Below are positions 33,496 to 41,469 of a stretch of 64,000 bases of DNA, piece by piece. Where the stretch lies: assembly GCA_900466605.1 (NCBI GenBank), contig UBMU01000030.1, forward strand, positions 62,001 through 126,000, in the 5' to 3' direction. The position numbers were made by a program, and so were the translations under genes. Position 1 is the stretch's first letter. The number at the start of each line of letters is the position of its first letter. The notes below the pieces were generated by a model, which saw only the letters and a program-made list of their open reading frames with translations, searched no databases and had not been told where the DNA came from. The stretch is from Hyphomicrobiales bacterium (GTDB taxonomy: Bacteria; Pseudomonadota; Alphaproteobacteria; Rhizobiales; Rhizobiaceae).

Positions 33496-34115
33496 GAAAC
33501 TTCGAGAAAGTGGACGGCTAGGCTGATCGCCAGCAGTCCCATGACAACACCGATGATGACATCGAGAACCCGCCAGGCGGCGGGTTTGGAGAAGATCGGC
33601 TGCAACAGGCGAGCGCCGTAGCCCAATCCAAAAAACCAGACAAATGACGCAGCAGCCGCACCGAGACCGTAGGCTATACGGTCCGTGCCGCTATAGGCGG
33701 CGGACAGGCTGCCGATCAGGACGACCATATCCAAGTAGACATGCGGATTCAGAAAGGTGAAAGTCAGGCAGGTTGCGACAGCGGCTTTCAGACCCATTAC
33801 CTGTGGAGAACCGGCCTGCATGGCGCCCGGGCGAAGAGCCCGGCGGAAGGCTATCACGGCATATGAGCCGAGGAAGATCGCTCCACCCAGCGTCACGACC
33901 AAGAGGAGCGTCGGCGAGTGAGCGACAAGCGTTCCAAGCCCGGCAACGCCTGCGGCAATCAGCGCCGCATCCGATACAGCACAAATCAGACACAGAATGA
34001 AGACGTGCGACCGCAGCAGACCCTGACGTAGAATGAACGCGTTCTGTGCACCGATTGCGATGATGAGCGAGGCGCCGAGGAAGAAGCCTGCAAGCGCGGC
34101 CGAAATAGAAATCAT
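33492..34115 (-). CDS. LysE/ArgO family amino acid exporter
   Basis: A 207-residue membrane protein with six predicted segments. The N-terminal IAIGAQNAFILRQGLLRSHVF and central FTFLNPHVYLDMVVLIGSL match LysE/ArgO, exporters of lysine and arginine. It is distinct from the RhtB-like exporter near alr. No LysG/ArgP-type regulator is adjacent. Confidence 0.9.
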   Translation of the reverse strand: MISISAALAGFFLGASLIIAIGAQNAFILRQGLLRSHVFILCLICAVSDAALIAAGVAGLGTLVAHSPTLLLVVTLGGAIFLGSYAVIAFRRALRPGAMQAGSPQVMGLKAAVATCLTFTFLNPHVYLDMVVLIGSLSAAYSGTDRIAYGLGAAAASFVWFFGLGYGARLLQPIFSKPAAWRVLDVIIGVVMGLLAISLAVHFLEVS

Positions 34116-34152
34116 GTGGTTTTCCGGAAGTAGATGTGGCGGGAATAACGGA

Positions 34153-34917
34153 CTAGAAGAAGCTCAGCTGGCCATCGTCCGGCTTTTTCTTTTCAGGCGG
34201 CGACGGCGACTTTTCAACAGTCACCTGTTCCTGCAGGTCGGCCCCCATGTTGGTCACTTTGTTGACCTTGTCGGAAACGGGGACAGCTTCGAAAAAATCC
34301 TCTTCGACCGGTCTCATCAGATCCGTAACGTCGCGTGGCTCCTGTGTCTTGCAATCCAGCCAGCGCGAAAAGTCTTCCGGCTTGATAACGACGGGCATGC
34401 GGTCATGGATCGGAGCAATCACAGCGTTTGCCGCGGTCGTCAGGATAGCGCCGGTGTCAACTTCCGAGCCATCAGCTGAGGACCACGTCTCAATCAAGCC
34501 GGCGAAGGCGACAATACCGCCGCGACGCGGCTTGATCCAATAAGCCTGGGACTTCTCGCCGCTCTCCTTGCTCGGGTGATGCCATTCATAGAAGCCGGAG
34601 GCAGGCACAAGGACGCGCCGATGGCGCATGGCAGCGCGAAACGATGCCTTGCCGATCGCCGTTTCAGCACGGGCATTGATCAACAGCGGAAACTGCTTGG
34701 GATCCTTCACCCATCCCGGCGTAAAGCCCCAGCGCACGAGCAAGGCGCGGCGCTCTGGGAGGTTGCTGCCCTTCTCCCGCGTTTCGTCCGAAACGACAAC
34801 GAGAATAGGCTGGGTCGGAGCAATGTTGTAGCGCGCGGGGAAGTCCTCGAGATCCATGATCCCGAGGATTTCCCCCAGTTCTTCAGGGGATACCGTCAGC
34901 GCGTAGCGTCCACACAT
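34153..34917 (-). CDS. SRAP (YedK/HMCES) family abasic-site DNA-protein crosslinker
   Basis: A 254-residue SRAP domain protein. The catalytic Cys2 follows Met1 (MCGRYAL); NIAPTQP, the NARAET segment, SGFYEWHH and the His of IHDRMPVV are the conserved active-site elements. SRAP proteins form a thiazolidine crosslink with abasic sites in single-stranded DNA, shielding them. The C-terminal ~30 residues are a Pro/Lys-rich tail ending DDGQLSFF. It stands alone, in the same direction as the ynfA-type gene upstream. Confidence 0.94.
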   Translation of the reverse strand: MCGRYALTVSPEELGEILGIMDLEDFPARYNIAPTQPILVVVSDETREKGSNLPERRALLVRWGFTPGWVKDPKQFPLLINARAETAIGKASFRAAMRHRRVLVPASGFYEWHHPSKESGEKSQAYWIKPRRGGIVAFAGLIETWSSADGSEVDTGAILTTAANAVIAPIHDRMPVVIKPEDFSRWLDCKTQEPRDVTDLMRPVEEDFFEAVPVSDKVNKVTNMGADLQEQVTVEKSPSPPEKKKPDDGQLSFF

Positions 34918-34959
34918 CAGACTGTCTTTGCACTCTGTTCCCAGATGGTCAAGGCGCGC

Positions 34960-35280
34960 TCAACTGCGCGGCGCGAACAGGATCATTGCCGTGCCGCAGA
35001 GGCAGACGAGCGCGCCACCGATATCCCAGCGATCAGGTACACGGCTTTCGACAATCCACAGCCACATCAGGGAAGCCACAATGTAGATACCGCCATAGGC
35101 GGCGAAGGTGCGGCCGGCCGCCTCGCTTGGCACAAATGGGAGAAGCCACGCAAATATCGCAAGGGAAACCATGCCGGGCACCAGCCACCAGATGGGTTTT
35201 GCCATTCTGAGCCAGGCCCAGAAGGCAAAGCAGCCGGCAATCTCGAAAACAGCTGCAGCGGCATAGATGATATACGTCAC
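34960..35280 (-). CDS. YnfA family (UPF0060) membrane protein
   Basis: A 106-residue protein with four membrane segments, of normal length for UPF0060. It has FEIAGCFAFWAWLR near the N-terminus and AAYGGIYIVASLMWLW, then RWDIGGALVCLCG. The family resembles small multidrug resistance proteins, but its role is not settled. The start is a GTG at 35280 with GGGAG six bases upstream; a longer open frame reaching 35595 is antisense to the Nudix gene and is rejected. Confidence 0.9.
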   Translation of the reverse strand: MTYIIYAAAAVFEIAGCFAFWAWLRMAKPIWWLVPGMVSLAIFAWLLPFVPSEAAGRTFAAYGGIYIVASLMWLWIVESRVPDRWDIGGALVCLCGTAMILFAPRS

Positions 35281-35369
35281 GGAAGCTCCCTTCGAATCGC
35301 CGCATTCAATATCCGGCGGAACGATGGCGGCGCCAAGCACAGCCAACACGAGATCAACGCGGCATCCCC

Positions 35370-35789
35370 ATGAGTTCCATTCAAAAGGCAGCCTCCTCTG
35401 CCATCCTCCAGCGTGGCGACCGGTTCCTCCTTGTGCTCCGGCGCAACCCGCCATCGGCCGATATGTACGCCTTCCCCGGAGGACGGGCTGAACCCGGCGA
35501 AACGCCCGAAGAAACGGCGTTGCGCGAGTTCGAGGAAGAGACAGGCATAAAGGCCCACAGTCCTCGGCTCTTCGCAACATACGATCTGAAGACACACGCC
35601 GCCGACGGGGCTATCGTCAGCCACTTCCTTCTCGCCGTGTTTTGCGTCGAGGCCGACGGCGCGGCTATCGCCATTGCGGCCGACGATGCTGCCGATATCG
35701 GTTGGTTCACCGTCGACGAGATTCGCCGGCTGCCCGCCCCTCAAAGCGTCCTTGAATGTGCCGAACGCCTGGCGTCCGGTAGTGAATAA
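35370..35789 (+). CDS. Nudix hydrolase
   Basis: A 139-residue Nudix protein. The box GGRAEPGETPEETALREFEE, then ETGI, matches GX5EX7REUXEEXGU fully. These enzymes hydrolyse nucleoside diphosphates linked to another group X; the short size and context suggest an ADP-ribose or NADH-pyrophosphatase-like or MutT-like member, but substrate cannot be set. It is divergent from the YnfA gene. Confidence 0.92.
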   Translation: MSSIQKAASSAILQRGDRFLLVLRRNPPSADMYAFPGGRAEPGETPEETALREFEEETGIKAHSPRLFATYDLKTHAADGAIVSHFLLAVFCVEADGAAIAIAADDAADIGWFTVDEIRRLPAPQSVLECAERLASGSE

Positions 35790-35849
35790 GCACGTGGAAA
35801 CTCAGACAATCGCCTTGTTCCTGTCACTGTCACAGTATCAACTATCGGC

Positions 35850-36278
35850 ATGATTCCCGTTCGATGTGCGTTCCTGTCTCTTGCATTGTGCGCGAGCACC
35901 CTAGCCGCTCCCTCGTGGGCCCAGGGCCCGACGCCGACACTGCTGCCGGAGGAAAACGCGCCAAAAGCGGTCACCGTGCCATATGACGACAAGCTTTCTC
36001 GGCTGGCCGAAGTGCTAGGGTCAGTCCACTACCTGAGAACTCTGTGCAAGGCGGAAAACAGTGGGGAATGGCGAGGGCGCATGCAGCAATTGCTTGAATC
36101 AGAAGCCAAAGACGAGCCGCAGCGCAAGGAACAGCTGACCGCGGCCTTCAATCGTGGCTACCGCGCCTTTGCTTCGGTTTATACGGATTGCACACAGGCA
36201 GCCATCGTGGCAGAAGAGCGATACCGTGCCGAAGGTGCAACACTTGCCACAGAAATTACGTCGCGGTTCGGAAATTAA
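35850..36278 (+). CDS. TIGR02301-like secreted protein
   Basis: A 142-residue protein with a cleavable signal peptide (residues 1-24, cut near SWA-QG). The mature part contains LAEVLGSVHYLRTLC and a WRGRMQQLLE segment, with a pair of Cys at about 66 and 115 that could form a disulphide. It resembles the TIGR02301 family of uncharacterised rhizobial periplasmic proteins. Function unknown. Its TAA lies within the first half of a CtrA-type box. Confidence 0.8.
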   Translation: MIPVRCAFLSLALCASTLAAPSWAQGPTPTLLPEENAPKAVTVPYDDKLSRLAEVLGSVHYLRTLCKAENSGEWRGRMQQLLESEAKDEPQRKEQLTAAFNRGYRAFASVYTDCTQAAIVAEERYRAEGATLATEITSRFGN

Positions 36279-36290
36279 CGGTTAATTAAC
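36275..36290 (+). promoter_or_regulatory. Candidate CtrA-binding site
   Basis: TTAACGGTTAATTAAC matches the CtrA consensus TTAA-N7-TTAAC exactly. It overlaps a perfect 12-bp palindrome, GGTTAATTAACC (36280-36291). It lies about 90 bp upstream of the small gene at 36379. CtrA controls cell-cycle genes in alphaproteobacteria; binding here is inferred from the motif. Confidence 0.5.
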
Positions 36291-36378
36291 CTCTTTTCGC
36301 ACCCGGCCGTGTCGTTTTGGGAAAAGGCTGATAAGGTTGTTAACTAGGCAGTAAGGCATGCAGTTTGAGGAAATGACA

Positions 36379-36636
36379 ATGGAACCAAGCCTCAATGACA
36401 TCGACGACATGATCGTTCATGAGAAGACTCAGGCGGCCTTGGAGTACCATAACGAAGCCTGGGCCGACGGCATGGCAGACGGGATCGAACCCGAGATCAT
36501 CGCCGATACAGCAATCATCCATGCGCTGCGGGAAACCATCCGCCTCCATGGTGAGAACAGTGCCGAAGCGCTGCTTGATTCCTTGCGCGAGCGCATGCTT
36601 GCCGGCGAGTTTTCTCCAAGCCGCACCTTGCAATAA
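36379..36636 (+). CDS. Small conserved hypothetical protein
   Basis: An 85-residue acidic helical protein (MEPSLNDIDDMIVHEKTQAA) with no signal peptide or membrane segment. The ATG at 36379 has GAGG eight bases upstream; in-frame ATGs at 36358 and 36373 are too close to their sites. It is likely transcribed from the region with the CtrA-type box. No function can be assigned from sequence. Confidence 0.7.
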   Translation: MEPSLNDIDDMIVHEKTQAALEYHNEAWADGMADGIEPEIIADTAIIHALRETIRLHGENSAEALLDSLRERMLAGEFSPSRTLQ

Positions 36637-36653
36637 CGATTACAGAGAGCTTC

Positions 36654-37400
36654 ATGCATACCGCTAGGGACAATGCTTCGCGGCCCGCGATGGTGCCGCT
36701 TTTGCTTGCAATCGGCCTTAGCGCCAGCAGCTTCTTGACAGGGACCTCTGCACAGGCGCTCTCCGAGCTGCAGAAGACACCGGGGCAGGCTGAACAAAGC
36801 GTCCCCGGACCGGGCAGCAACAAGCCGACACCATCCACCACCGCCCCCGGCGTTCCGATGCCTGACCCGTTGGTCAACTCACAGGCAGGTCAAGGCAACG
36901 ACAAGACACCCGGTGCTCAAGACAATTCGAAGCCCGTCGAGGTCATCTACGACATCAGCAAGGTTCCGGAGCCTGTTCGCAAGATGCGCGAGCAGATTGT
37001 CGAAGCTGCCGCTTCGGGTGATCTCGAGCGGCTGCGGCCTCTGCTCGGTACCGGCTCCAGCCAGACACAGGTGACAGTCGGCGAGCCGACCGATGATCCA
37101 ATCAGCGCGCTCAAGGACCTTTCGGGCGATCCCGAGGGAGATGAGATTCTGGCTATCATGCTCGACATCATCTCCACTGGCTTCGTTCATGTCGGCCAGG
37201 GCACGCCTGACGAGATGTATGTCTGGCCCTACTTTGCGGAGAAGGATCTCAAGGCCCTGACGCCCCCCGAGCGGGTGGAACTGCTTCGTATCGTTACAGC
37301 GGGCGACCTGGCCGACATGCAGGAGTTCGGCGGCTATAATTTCTATCGGCTGGGGATCACCCCTGACGGTAAGTGGAAGTATTTCACCGCCGGCGACTGA
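36654..37400 (+). CDS. Conserved hypothetical secreted protein
   Basis: A 248-residue protein with an N-terminal signal peptide (hydrophobic core ~12-34, cut near AQA-LS), a Pro/Gln-rich linker (~40-95) and a globular domain containing PVRKMREQIVEAA, DEILAIMLDIISTGFVHVG and PYFAEKDLKALTP. It follows the small gene by 17 bp. The globular part resembles uncharacterised rhizobial proteins; no catalytic motif is obvious. Confidence 0.75.
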   Translation: MHTARDNASRPAMVPLLLAIGLSASSFLTGTSAQALSELQKTPGQAEQSVPGPGSNKPTPSTTAPGVPMPDPLVNSQAGQGNDKTPGAQDNSKPVEVIYDISKVPEPVRKMREQIVEAAASGDLERLRPLLGTGSSQTQVTVGEPTDDPISALKDLSGDPEGDEILAIMLDIISTGFVHVGQGTPDEMYVWPYFAEKDLKALTPPERVELLRIVTAGDLADMQEFGGYNFYRLGITPDGKWKYFTAGD

Positions 37401-37462
37401 GGCTTGCGATCCCCTCAGCGAAGACATACTTCTGAGCGATAACGAACGCCACAGGTGCCGTC

Positions 37463-38296
37463 ATGACAGCCGTTTTTCTGAAGAACCGCGCGCTCATCCG
37501 GGTCAGCGGCTCGGAGGCACACTCCTTCCTGCAGAACTTGATCACGACGGATCTTGCTGCGTTTCCGGCCGAAGAAGCGAGACCGGGCGCTCTCTTGACC
37601 CCCCAGGGTAAGATTCTGTTCGACTTCATGATCTGGCAGGATGACGATAGTTTCGTCATCGAGACGGACGACCATCAGCGGGATGCGCTGCTCAAACGGC
37701 TGACAATGTATAAGCTCAGGGCGGCCGTCGATCTGTCGCCTGCCGGCGAAGGCGTGACCGTTTCCTGGGAAAGCGCAAGCAAGGGCCCAGCCGACAGCCG
37801 CTTTGCCAGAGCCGGCATAACGCTCGTCCGGCAAACCGGGCAACACGGCAGCGATGACGCAGAAGCGTACGACAGGCTGCGCATAGTGAATGGTATTGCC
37901 GTGTCCGGACAGGACTATGCCTTACAAGACGCCTTCCCGCATGATGTTCTGATGGATTTCAATGGCGGCCTCTCCTTCAGGAAGGGCTGCTATGTCGGCC
38001 AGGAGGTCGTGTCGCGCATGCAGCATCGCGGAACAGCACGCCGCCGCGTCGTCACTGTGCAAGCGGAGGCGGCACTGCCGCCCTCCGGCACGGAGATCAC
38101 GGCCGCCGGCAAGCCAGTCGGCACACTTGGCTCGGTCGTCGGAAACAGTGGCCTTGCGATCGTTCGGATCGACCGTGCCGGTGAAGCCATGGCTGCCAAT
38201 GCGCCTCTACAGGCCGGCGAGACGCCGGTTACTCTCGCACTGCCAGCATGGACGGGGCTGACGTTTCCGTCGGCAGCGGACGAGGCGAGCGCGTGA
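37463..38296 (+). CDS. ygfZ: YgfZ/GcvT family folate-binding protein
   Basis: A 277-residue member of the YgfZ/IBA57 family. The hallmark KGCYVGQEVVSRM is present at about residue 175, and the N-terminal LQNLITTDLA fits. YgfZ uses tetrahydrofolate and helps assemble or repair certain Fe-S proteins. Its stop overlaps the GTG of the HD gene (GTGA), starting a three-gene coupled operon. Another reading is an aminomethyltransferase, but the motif favours YgfZ. Confidence 0.92.
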   Translation: MTAVFLKNRALIRVSGSEAHSFLQNLITTDLAAFPAEEARPGALLTPQGKILFDFMIWQDDDSFVIETDDHQRDALLKRLTMYKLRAAVDLSPAGEGVTVSWESASKGPADSRFARAGITLVRQTGQHGSDDAEAYDRLRIVNGIAVSGQDYALQDAFPHDVLMDFNGGLSFRKGCYVGQEVVSRMQHRGTARRRVVTVQAEAALPPSGTEITAAGKPVGTLGSVVGNSGLAIVRIDRAGEAMAANAPLQAGETPVTLALPAWTGLTFPSAADEASA

Positions 38297-38898
38297 CCGC
38301 AAAGGCTCCGCGCGCATGGCAGCGCATGCTCTCCGGCCGCCGGCTCGATCTGCTCGACCCCTCGCCGCTCGACGTCGAGCTTAGCGATATCGCACACGGG
38401 CTGGCGCGAGTTGCCCGCTGGAACGGACAGACTTCAGGGGATCACGCATTCTCGGTCGCGCAGCACTGCCTTGTCGTGGAGGACATCTTCCGCCGGCTCA
38501 ACGATGCGACAGCAGAACAATGCCTGATGGCACTGCTACACGATGCGCCGGAGTACGTCATCGGCGACATGATTTCGCCTTTCAAGTCGGTCGTGGGCGG
38601 CGGATACAAAGCCGTTGAAAAACGGCTGGAAGCGGCCGTCCACCTGCGCTTCGGCCTACCGCCTCATGCGACACGCGAACTCAAGGACAGGATCAAGAAG
38701 GCCGACACCATCGCCGCCTACTTCGAGGCAACGCAACTTGCCGGGTTTACCTCGACGGAAGCACAGAAATTCTTCGGCCAGCCGCGTGGAATCACGAAGG
38801 ATATGCTGTTGATGACCCCGCTTCCGGCGATCGAGGCTCAGCGCCTGTTTTGTGAACGATTCGAGGCAATCGAGGCGATGCGGAGCGGCAAAGCATGA
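38293..38898 (+). CDS. HD family hydrolase (YfbR-like)
   Basis: A 201-residue HD-domain phosphohydrolase. Metal ligands are visible: H in SGDHAFSVAQH, the HD pair in ALLHDAPE, and a later D in KADTIAAYF. It resembles YfbR-type 5'-nucleotidases. The GTG at 38293 overlaps the YgfZ stop; an in-frame start at 38248 would lie inside ygfZ and is less likely. Substrate unknown. Confidence 0.88.
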   Translation: MTAKAPRAWQRMLSGRRLDLLDPSPLDVELSDIAHGLARVARWNGQTSGDHAFSVAQHCLVVEDIFRRLNDATAEQCLMALLHDAPEYVIGDMISPFKSVVGGGYKAVEKRLEAAVHLRFGLPPHATRELKDRIKKADTIAAYFEATQLAGFTSTEAQKFFGQPRGITKDMLLMTPLPAIEAQRLFCERFEAIEAMRSGKA

Positions 38899-39431
38899 CT
38901 TTCATCGTTGTCGCCCCTCTTGCTCGGATCGCCGAGATGGCAGTCAGGCATGGCGCCCGTGAGATGATCAGCCTGATGGCGAAGGAGCAGGCCTTCCATC
39001 GACCTGCCGTGATTCAGGCCCATCGGCACCTTCTCCTCAACATGAACGATATCGCCTTCAAGGGCACCGGAAATCTTGTTGCGCCGGATGAAACCCACGT
39101 GCGGGAGATCATCGATTTCGCGCACGACTGGGATCGTAGGGCACCGCTTCTGATCCACTGTTGGATGGGCGTGTCGCGCTCGCCCGCTGCCGCCTTGATT
39201 GCCGCTCTGTCGTTGTCGCCCGAGCAAGACGACATGGTGCTCGTTCGCCGGCTGCGCGCGGCATCCCCCTATGCAACACCCAACGCGCGGCTCGTTCAGA
39301 TCGGTGACGACATACTCGGTCGCAGGGGACGGCTGGTCGATGCGGCTCGCGCGATCGGCAGGGGCGCGGAAGCGGACGGAAACGCGCCTTTCACACTGGC
39401 TTTGGACGAGACGACCGTCGGAACGTTTTGA
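38895..39431 (+). CDS. Tyrosine-phosphatase-like protein
   Basis: A 178-residue protein of the dual-specificity/tyrosine phosphatase type. The active-site loop is HCWMGVSRSPAAA, matching HC-x5-R. An upstream Asp in FAHDWDRR could be the general acid. It is coupled to the HD hydrolase by ATGA overlap. Substrate unknown; such proteins are often annotated as protein tyrosine phosphatase in rhizobia. Confidence 0.88.
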   Translation: MTFIVVAPLARIAEMAVRHGAREMISLMAKEQAFHRPAVIQAHRHLLLNMNDIAFKGTGNLVAPDETHVREIIDFAHDWDRRAPLLIHCWMGVSRSPAAALIAALSLSPEQDDMVLVRRLRAASPYATPNARLVQIGDDILGRRGRLVDAARAIGRGAEADGNAPFTLALDETTVGTF

Positions 39432-39444
39432 CTCGATACCGGTT

Positions 39445-39462
39445 AACCTCTCATCGGAGGTT
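39445..39462 (+). promoter_or_regulatory. Hairpin covering the Shine-Dalgarno of the next gene
   Basis: AACCTC (39445-39450) pairs with GAGGTT (39457-39462). The 3' arm contains most of the GGAGG ribosome binding site (39456-39460) for the gene starting at 39468, so folding would hide it. Confidence 0.45.
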
Positions 39463-39467
39463 GATCG

Positions 39468-40043
39468 ATGTCACTGCAGAACTACCGCGATACGTTTGTG
39501 AGCTGCTTGGCCACGCTGAACGGCCTCACCGGCACATCCGACGTCTATGCTCGGTTTCGGTGGCAGGCGATTTATCTGACGCGTGATCGGTTCTCCTATT
39601 TCTTTCGTGGCGACCTCGACCTTGGGAAAACCAGTTTCCTCGGCCAGCAGATAGACTTGGGCACCGGCGTTACGACTCCTGTCCCCACAACCTCGATCGC
39701 ACTCTATGCAGCGACATTTGGGCTCAACGAAATGATCACCGTCTACAACGGCCCCCATAAGTCCGTCATCGATGTTGCCCATGCATTCAACCAGGGAAAC
39801 AAGGCAGATCATCAAGCCGAGTTCTTCTACATCAGGATGAGCCTCCTGCATTCGGCAAGCGACAGCCGCATAGGCTTGAGTACCGATCCCCGGCTGCGTG
39901 AAACTACAAACATCATTTTCATCGGATTGGAGGATCGCACAACAGCCGACCTGCTCGAAACGAGCAGCGTCGGGCGGTGGATTGCAACGGATAAGCCCAT
40001 GGCATCGAGCGAGTGGTACACGGAGCGATATTACTATCGCTGA
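39468..40043 (+). CDS. Hypothetical protein
   Basis: A 191-residue soluble protein with no signal peptide, membrane segment or known motif. It is rich in aromatic residues (FRWQAIYLTRDRFSYFFRG; ends ERYYYR). The ribosome binding site (GGAGG, seven bases upstream) is good but can be folded into a hairpin. I do not recognise the family and it may be lineage-specific. Confidence 0.65.
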   Translation: MSLQNYRDTFVSCLATLNGLTGTSDVYARFRWQAIYLTRDRFSYFFRGDLDLGKTSFLGQQIDLGTGVTTPVPTTSIALYAATFGLNEMITVYNGPHKSVIDVAHAFNQGNKADHQAEFFYIRMSLLHSASDSRIGLSTDPRLRETTNIIFIGLEDRTTADLLETSSVGRWIATDKPMASSEWYTERYYYR

Positions 40044-40071
40044 CGGGGCGCCGGAACGAGAGCAACAAGGC

Positions 40072-40587
40072 TCACTTGATGACGCCGCATGCCAGCCGCT
40101 CACCCGCGTCCCCTGCAGGCTGGCTTCGATAGTCATCGGAATTGGCGTGAACGATCAGCGCCCGGCCGCGGATCCCGTCTGTCTTGCCGTCAAGTGTTAC
40201 CATGCCGTCAAAGATCTGCGCCCGCAAAATACCATCCTGCCCGACATACTGATTGGGAATGTCACCGGCGTGTGATCCTTTGGCGGCCAGCAGCCCGTGC
40301 TCGGCATTGGTCGGATTGAAATGCTTTCCGGCCGACTCGTGATGCCCGGCAGCATCGCAGCTGCCGGTCTCGTGAACATGGAATGCAACCCATCTGTTTG
40401 CAGGCAATCCAGCCACTTCGACTTCAATCAGTACGCCGCCGCTCGCCGCAGCCGTCAGCGTGGCTCGACCGCTCGCTTTTCCCGTGCCGCCAACAAAGTC
40501 TGCAATGGCCGTTTGCCTGTCTTGAGCCACAGTGGCTGAAGAGACCGCAATGAACGCTAGAGCGGCAATCGAGAGGACTGTTTTCAT
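40072..40587 (-). CDS. sodC: Cu/Zn superoxide dismutase, periplasmic
   Basis: A 171-residue protein with a signal peptide (residues 1-21). It has AFHVHETGSCDAAGHHESAGKHF with the copper and zinc His ligands, DIPNQYV, and ALIVHANSDDY followed by GERLACGVIK, whose Cys should form the disulphide with the first Cys. It converts superoxide in the periplasm. The ATG at 40587 has AAGGA seven bases upstream; a longer frame to 40656 has no such site. Confidence 0.95.
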   Translation of the reverse strand: MKTVLSIAALAFIAVSSATVAQDRQTAIADFVGGTGKASGRATLTAAASGGVLIEVEVAGLPANRWVAFHVHETGSCDAAGHHESAGKHFNPTNAEHGLLAAKGSHAGDIPNQYVGQDGILRAQIFDGMVTLDGKTDGIRGRALIVHANSDDYRSQPAGDAGERLACGVIK

Positions 40588-40701
40588 TGGAGCTTCCTTC
40601 TTTGCATCGCTGTTTCCAACGTGCGAGGCGTGAAGCTGTTCCTCAATCAACGGCAAAGGCCGGCCACCTGGGCCGACCTTTGCAATCCGAACGCGACAAA
40701 A

Positions 40702-41016
40702 TCAAGCAACGGTATCGAGATCGTACTGACCGTAGGTGCTTTTATACAGGTCGTAAGAAGTGCTCTGCTGGGACTGCTGCTCTAAGTTGACGCTTCCGCC
40801 TTGCCGCGTACCCATCATGAACGCAAGCACGCCATCGGAAAACTTTGGCGCAAACTCCTGGGTTCGGTCTCCTTCACCCAGCTGCGTCAGAATGCCCGGC
40901 TTATCATCAGCCGCTCGTTCGCCACGGCTCAACACGCCGTCGCCATTTGTGTCCAGCCGCGACAATGTCGCGAGATACGCATAAGACGTATCAGTAACCG
41001 ATGAAACACGGCTCAT
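40702..41016 (-). CDS. EF-hand domain small protein
   Basis: A 104-residue protein with one clear EF-hand loop, DTNGDGVLSRGE (residues ~22-33), and a Gln/Ser-rich C-terminus. A strong AAGGAGG site lies five bases before the ATG. EF-hand proteins bind calcium; partner unknown. A CtrA-type box lies ~110 bp upstream of the start, making cell-cycle control possible. Confidence 0.82.
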   Translation of the reverse strand: MSRVSSVTDTSYAYLATLSRLDTNGDGVLSRGERAADDKPGILTQLGEGDRTQEFAPKFSDGVLAFMMGTRQGGSVNLEQQSQQSTSYDLYKSTYGQYDLDTVA

Positions 41017-41125
41017 ACAAACCTCCTTTCACCGCCTTGTCGGTGACGTTTGCACGCAATACGAGGTTGGAAAATCAAAGACTAACCGGTCGTTAAACTG
41101 ATTTGCGCACCGCGTCAATAAGCTG

Positions 41126-41142
41126 TTAACACCACATTAACC
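41126..41142. promoter_or_regulatory. Candidate CtrA-binding site
   Basis: TTAACACCACATTAACC fits TTAA-N7-TTAACC, the full CtrA consensus. It is 110 bp upstream of the EF-hand gene on the minus strand and ~330 bp before the GGDEF-EAL gene on the plus strand, so it could serve either. Confidence 0.6.
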
Positions 41143-41233
41143 ATGATTGACAAAGTGTGATGCTGACGCATCTGCCGCGAGCAATCCAGGCTCACATGGC
41201 CTGCATTTGCTGGTGTTTCAGAGCAAGCGATCA

Positions 41234-41255
41234 AATATATCGCCTGAGATATATT
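41234..41255. promoter_or_regulatory. AT-rich inverted repeat
   Basis: AATATATC (41234-41241) and GATATATT (41248-41255) are perfect arms around GCCTGA. The dyad lies ~215 bp upstream of the GGDEF-EAL gene and could be an operator or hairpin. Its role is unknown. Confidence 0.4.
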
Positions 41256-41469
41256 CGTTTGCGTTGCAATAGAATTTTAATGCGGCCGACGGATTATCTT
41301 TGCCACGGTGGGACAGCACCGATGAGTTTAAATTGTATCGACGCTAGTTTTTGAATTGTTTCAGAAGGTCTTTTCATGTCTGGCGCACCGCGTCGAAACT
41401 ACGGGTTAGCAGCAGGCTCACCGGGCTCCGTTTTCGCGCCCGCCTCTCCCGAAGCTGGGATCGCCGTAA

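Larger units (their letters stand above)
41017..41469. other. Long intergenic region between the EF-hand gene and the GGDEF-EAL gene
   Basis: About 450 bp of lower GC than its neighbours. It holds a CtrA-type box at 41126-41142 and an AT-rich dyad at 41234-41255. Short frames inside lack ribosome binding sites and I do not call them genes. Confidence 0.55.
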
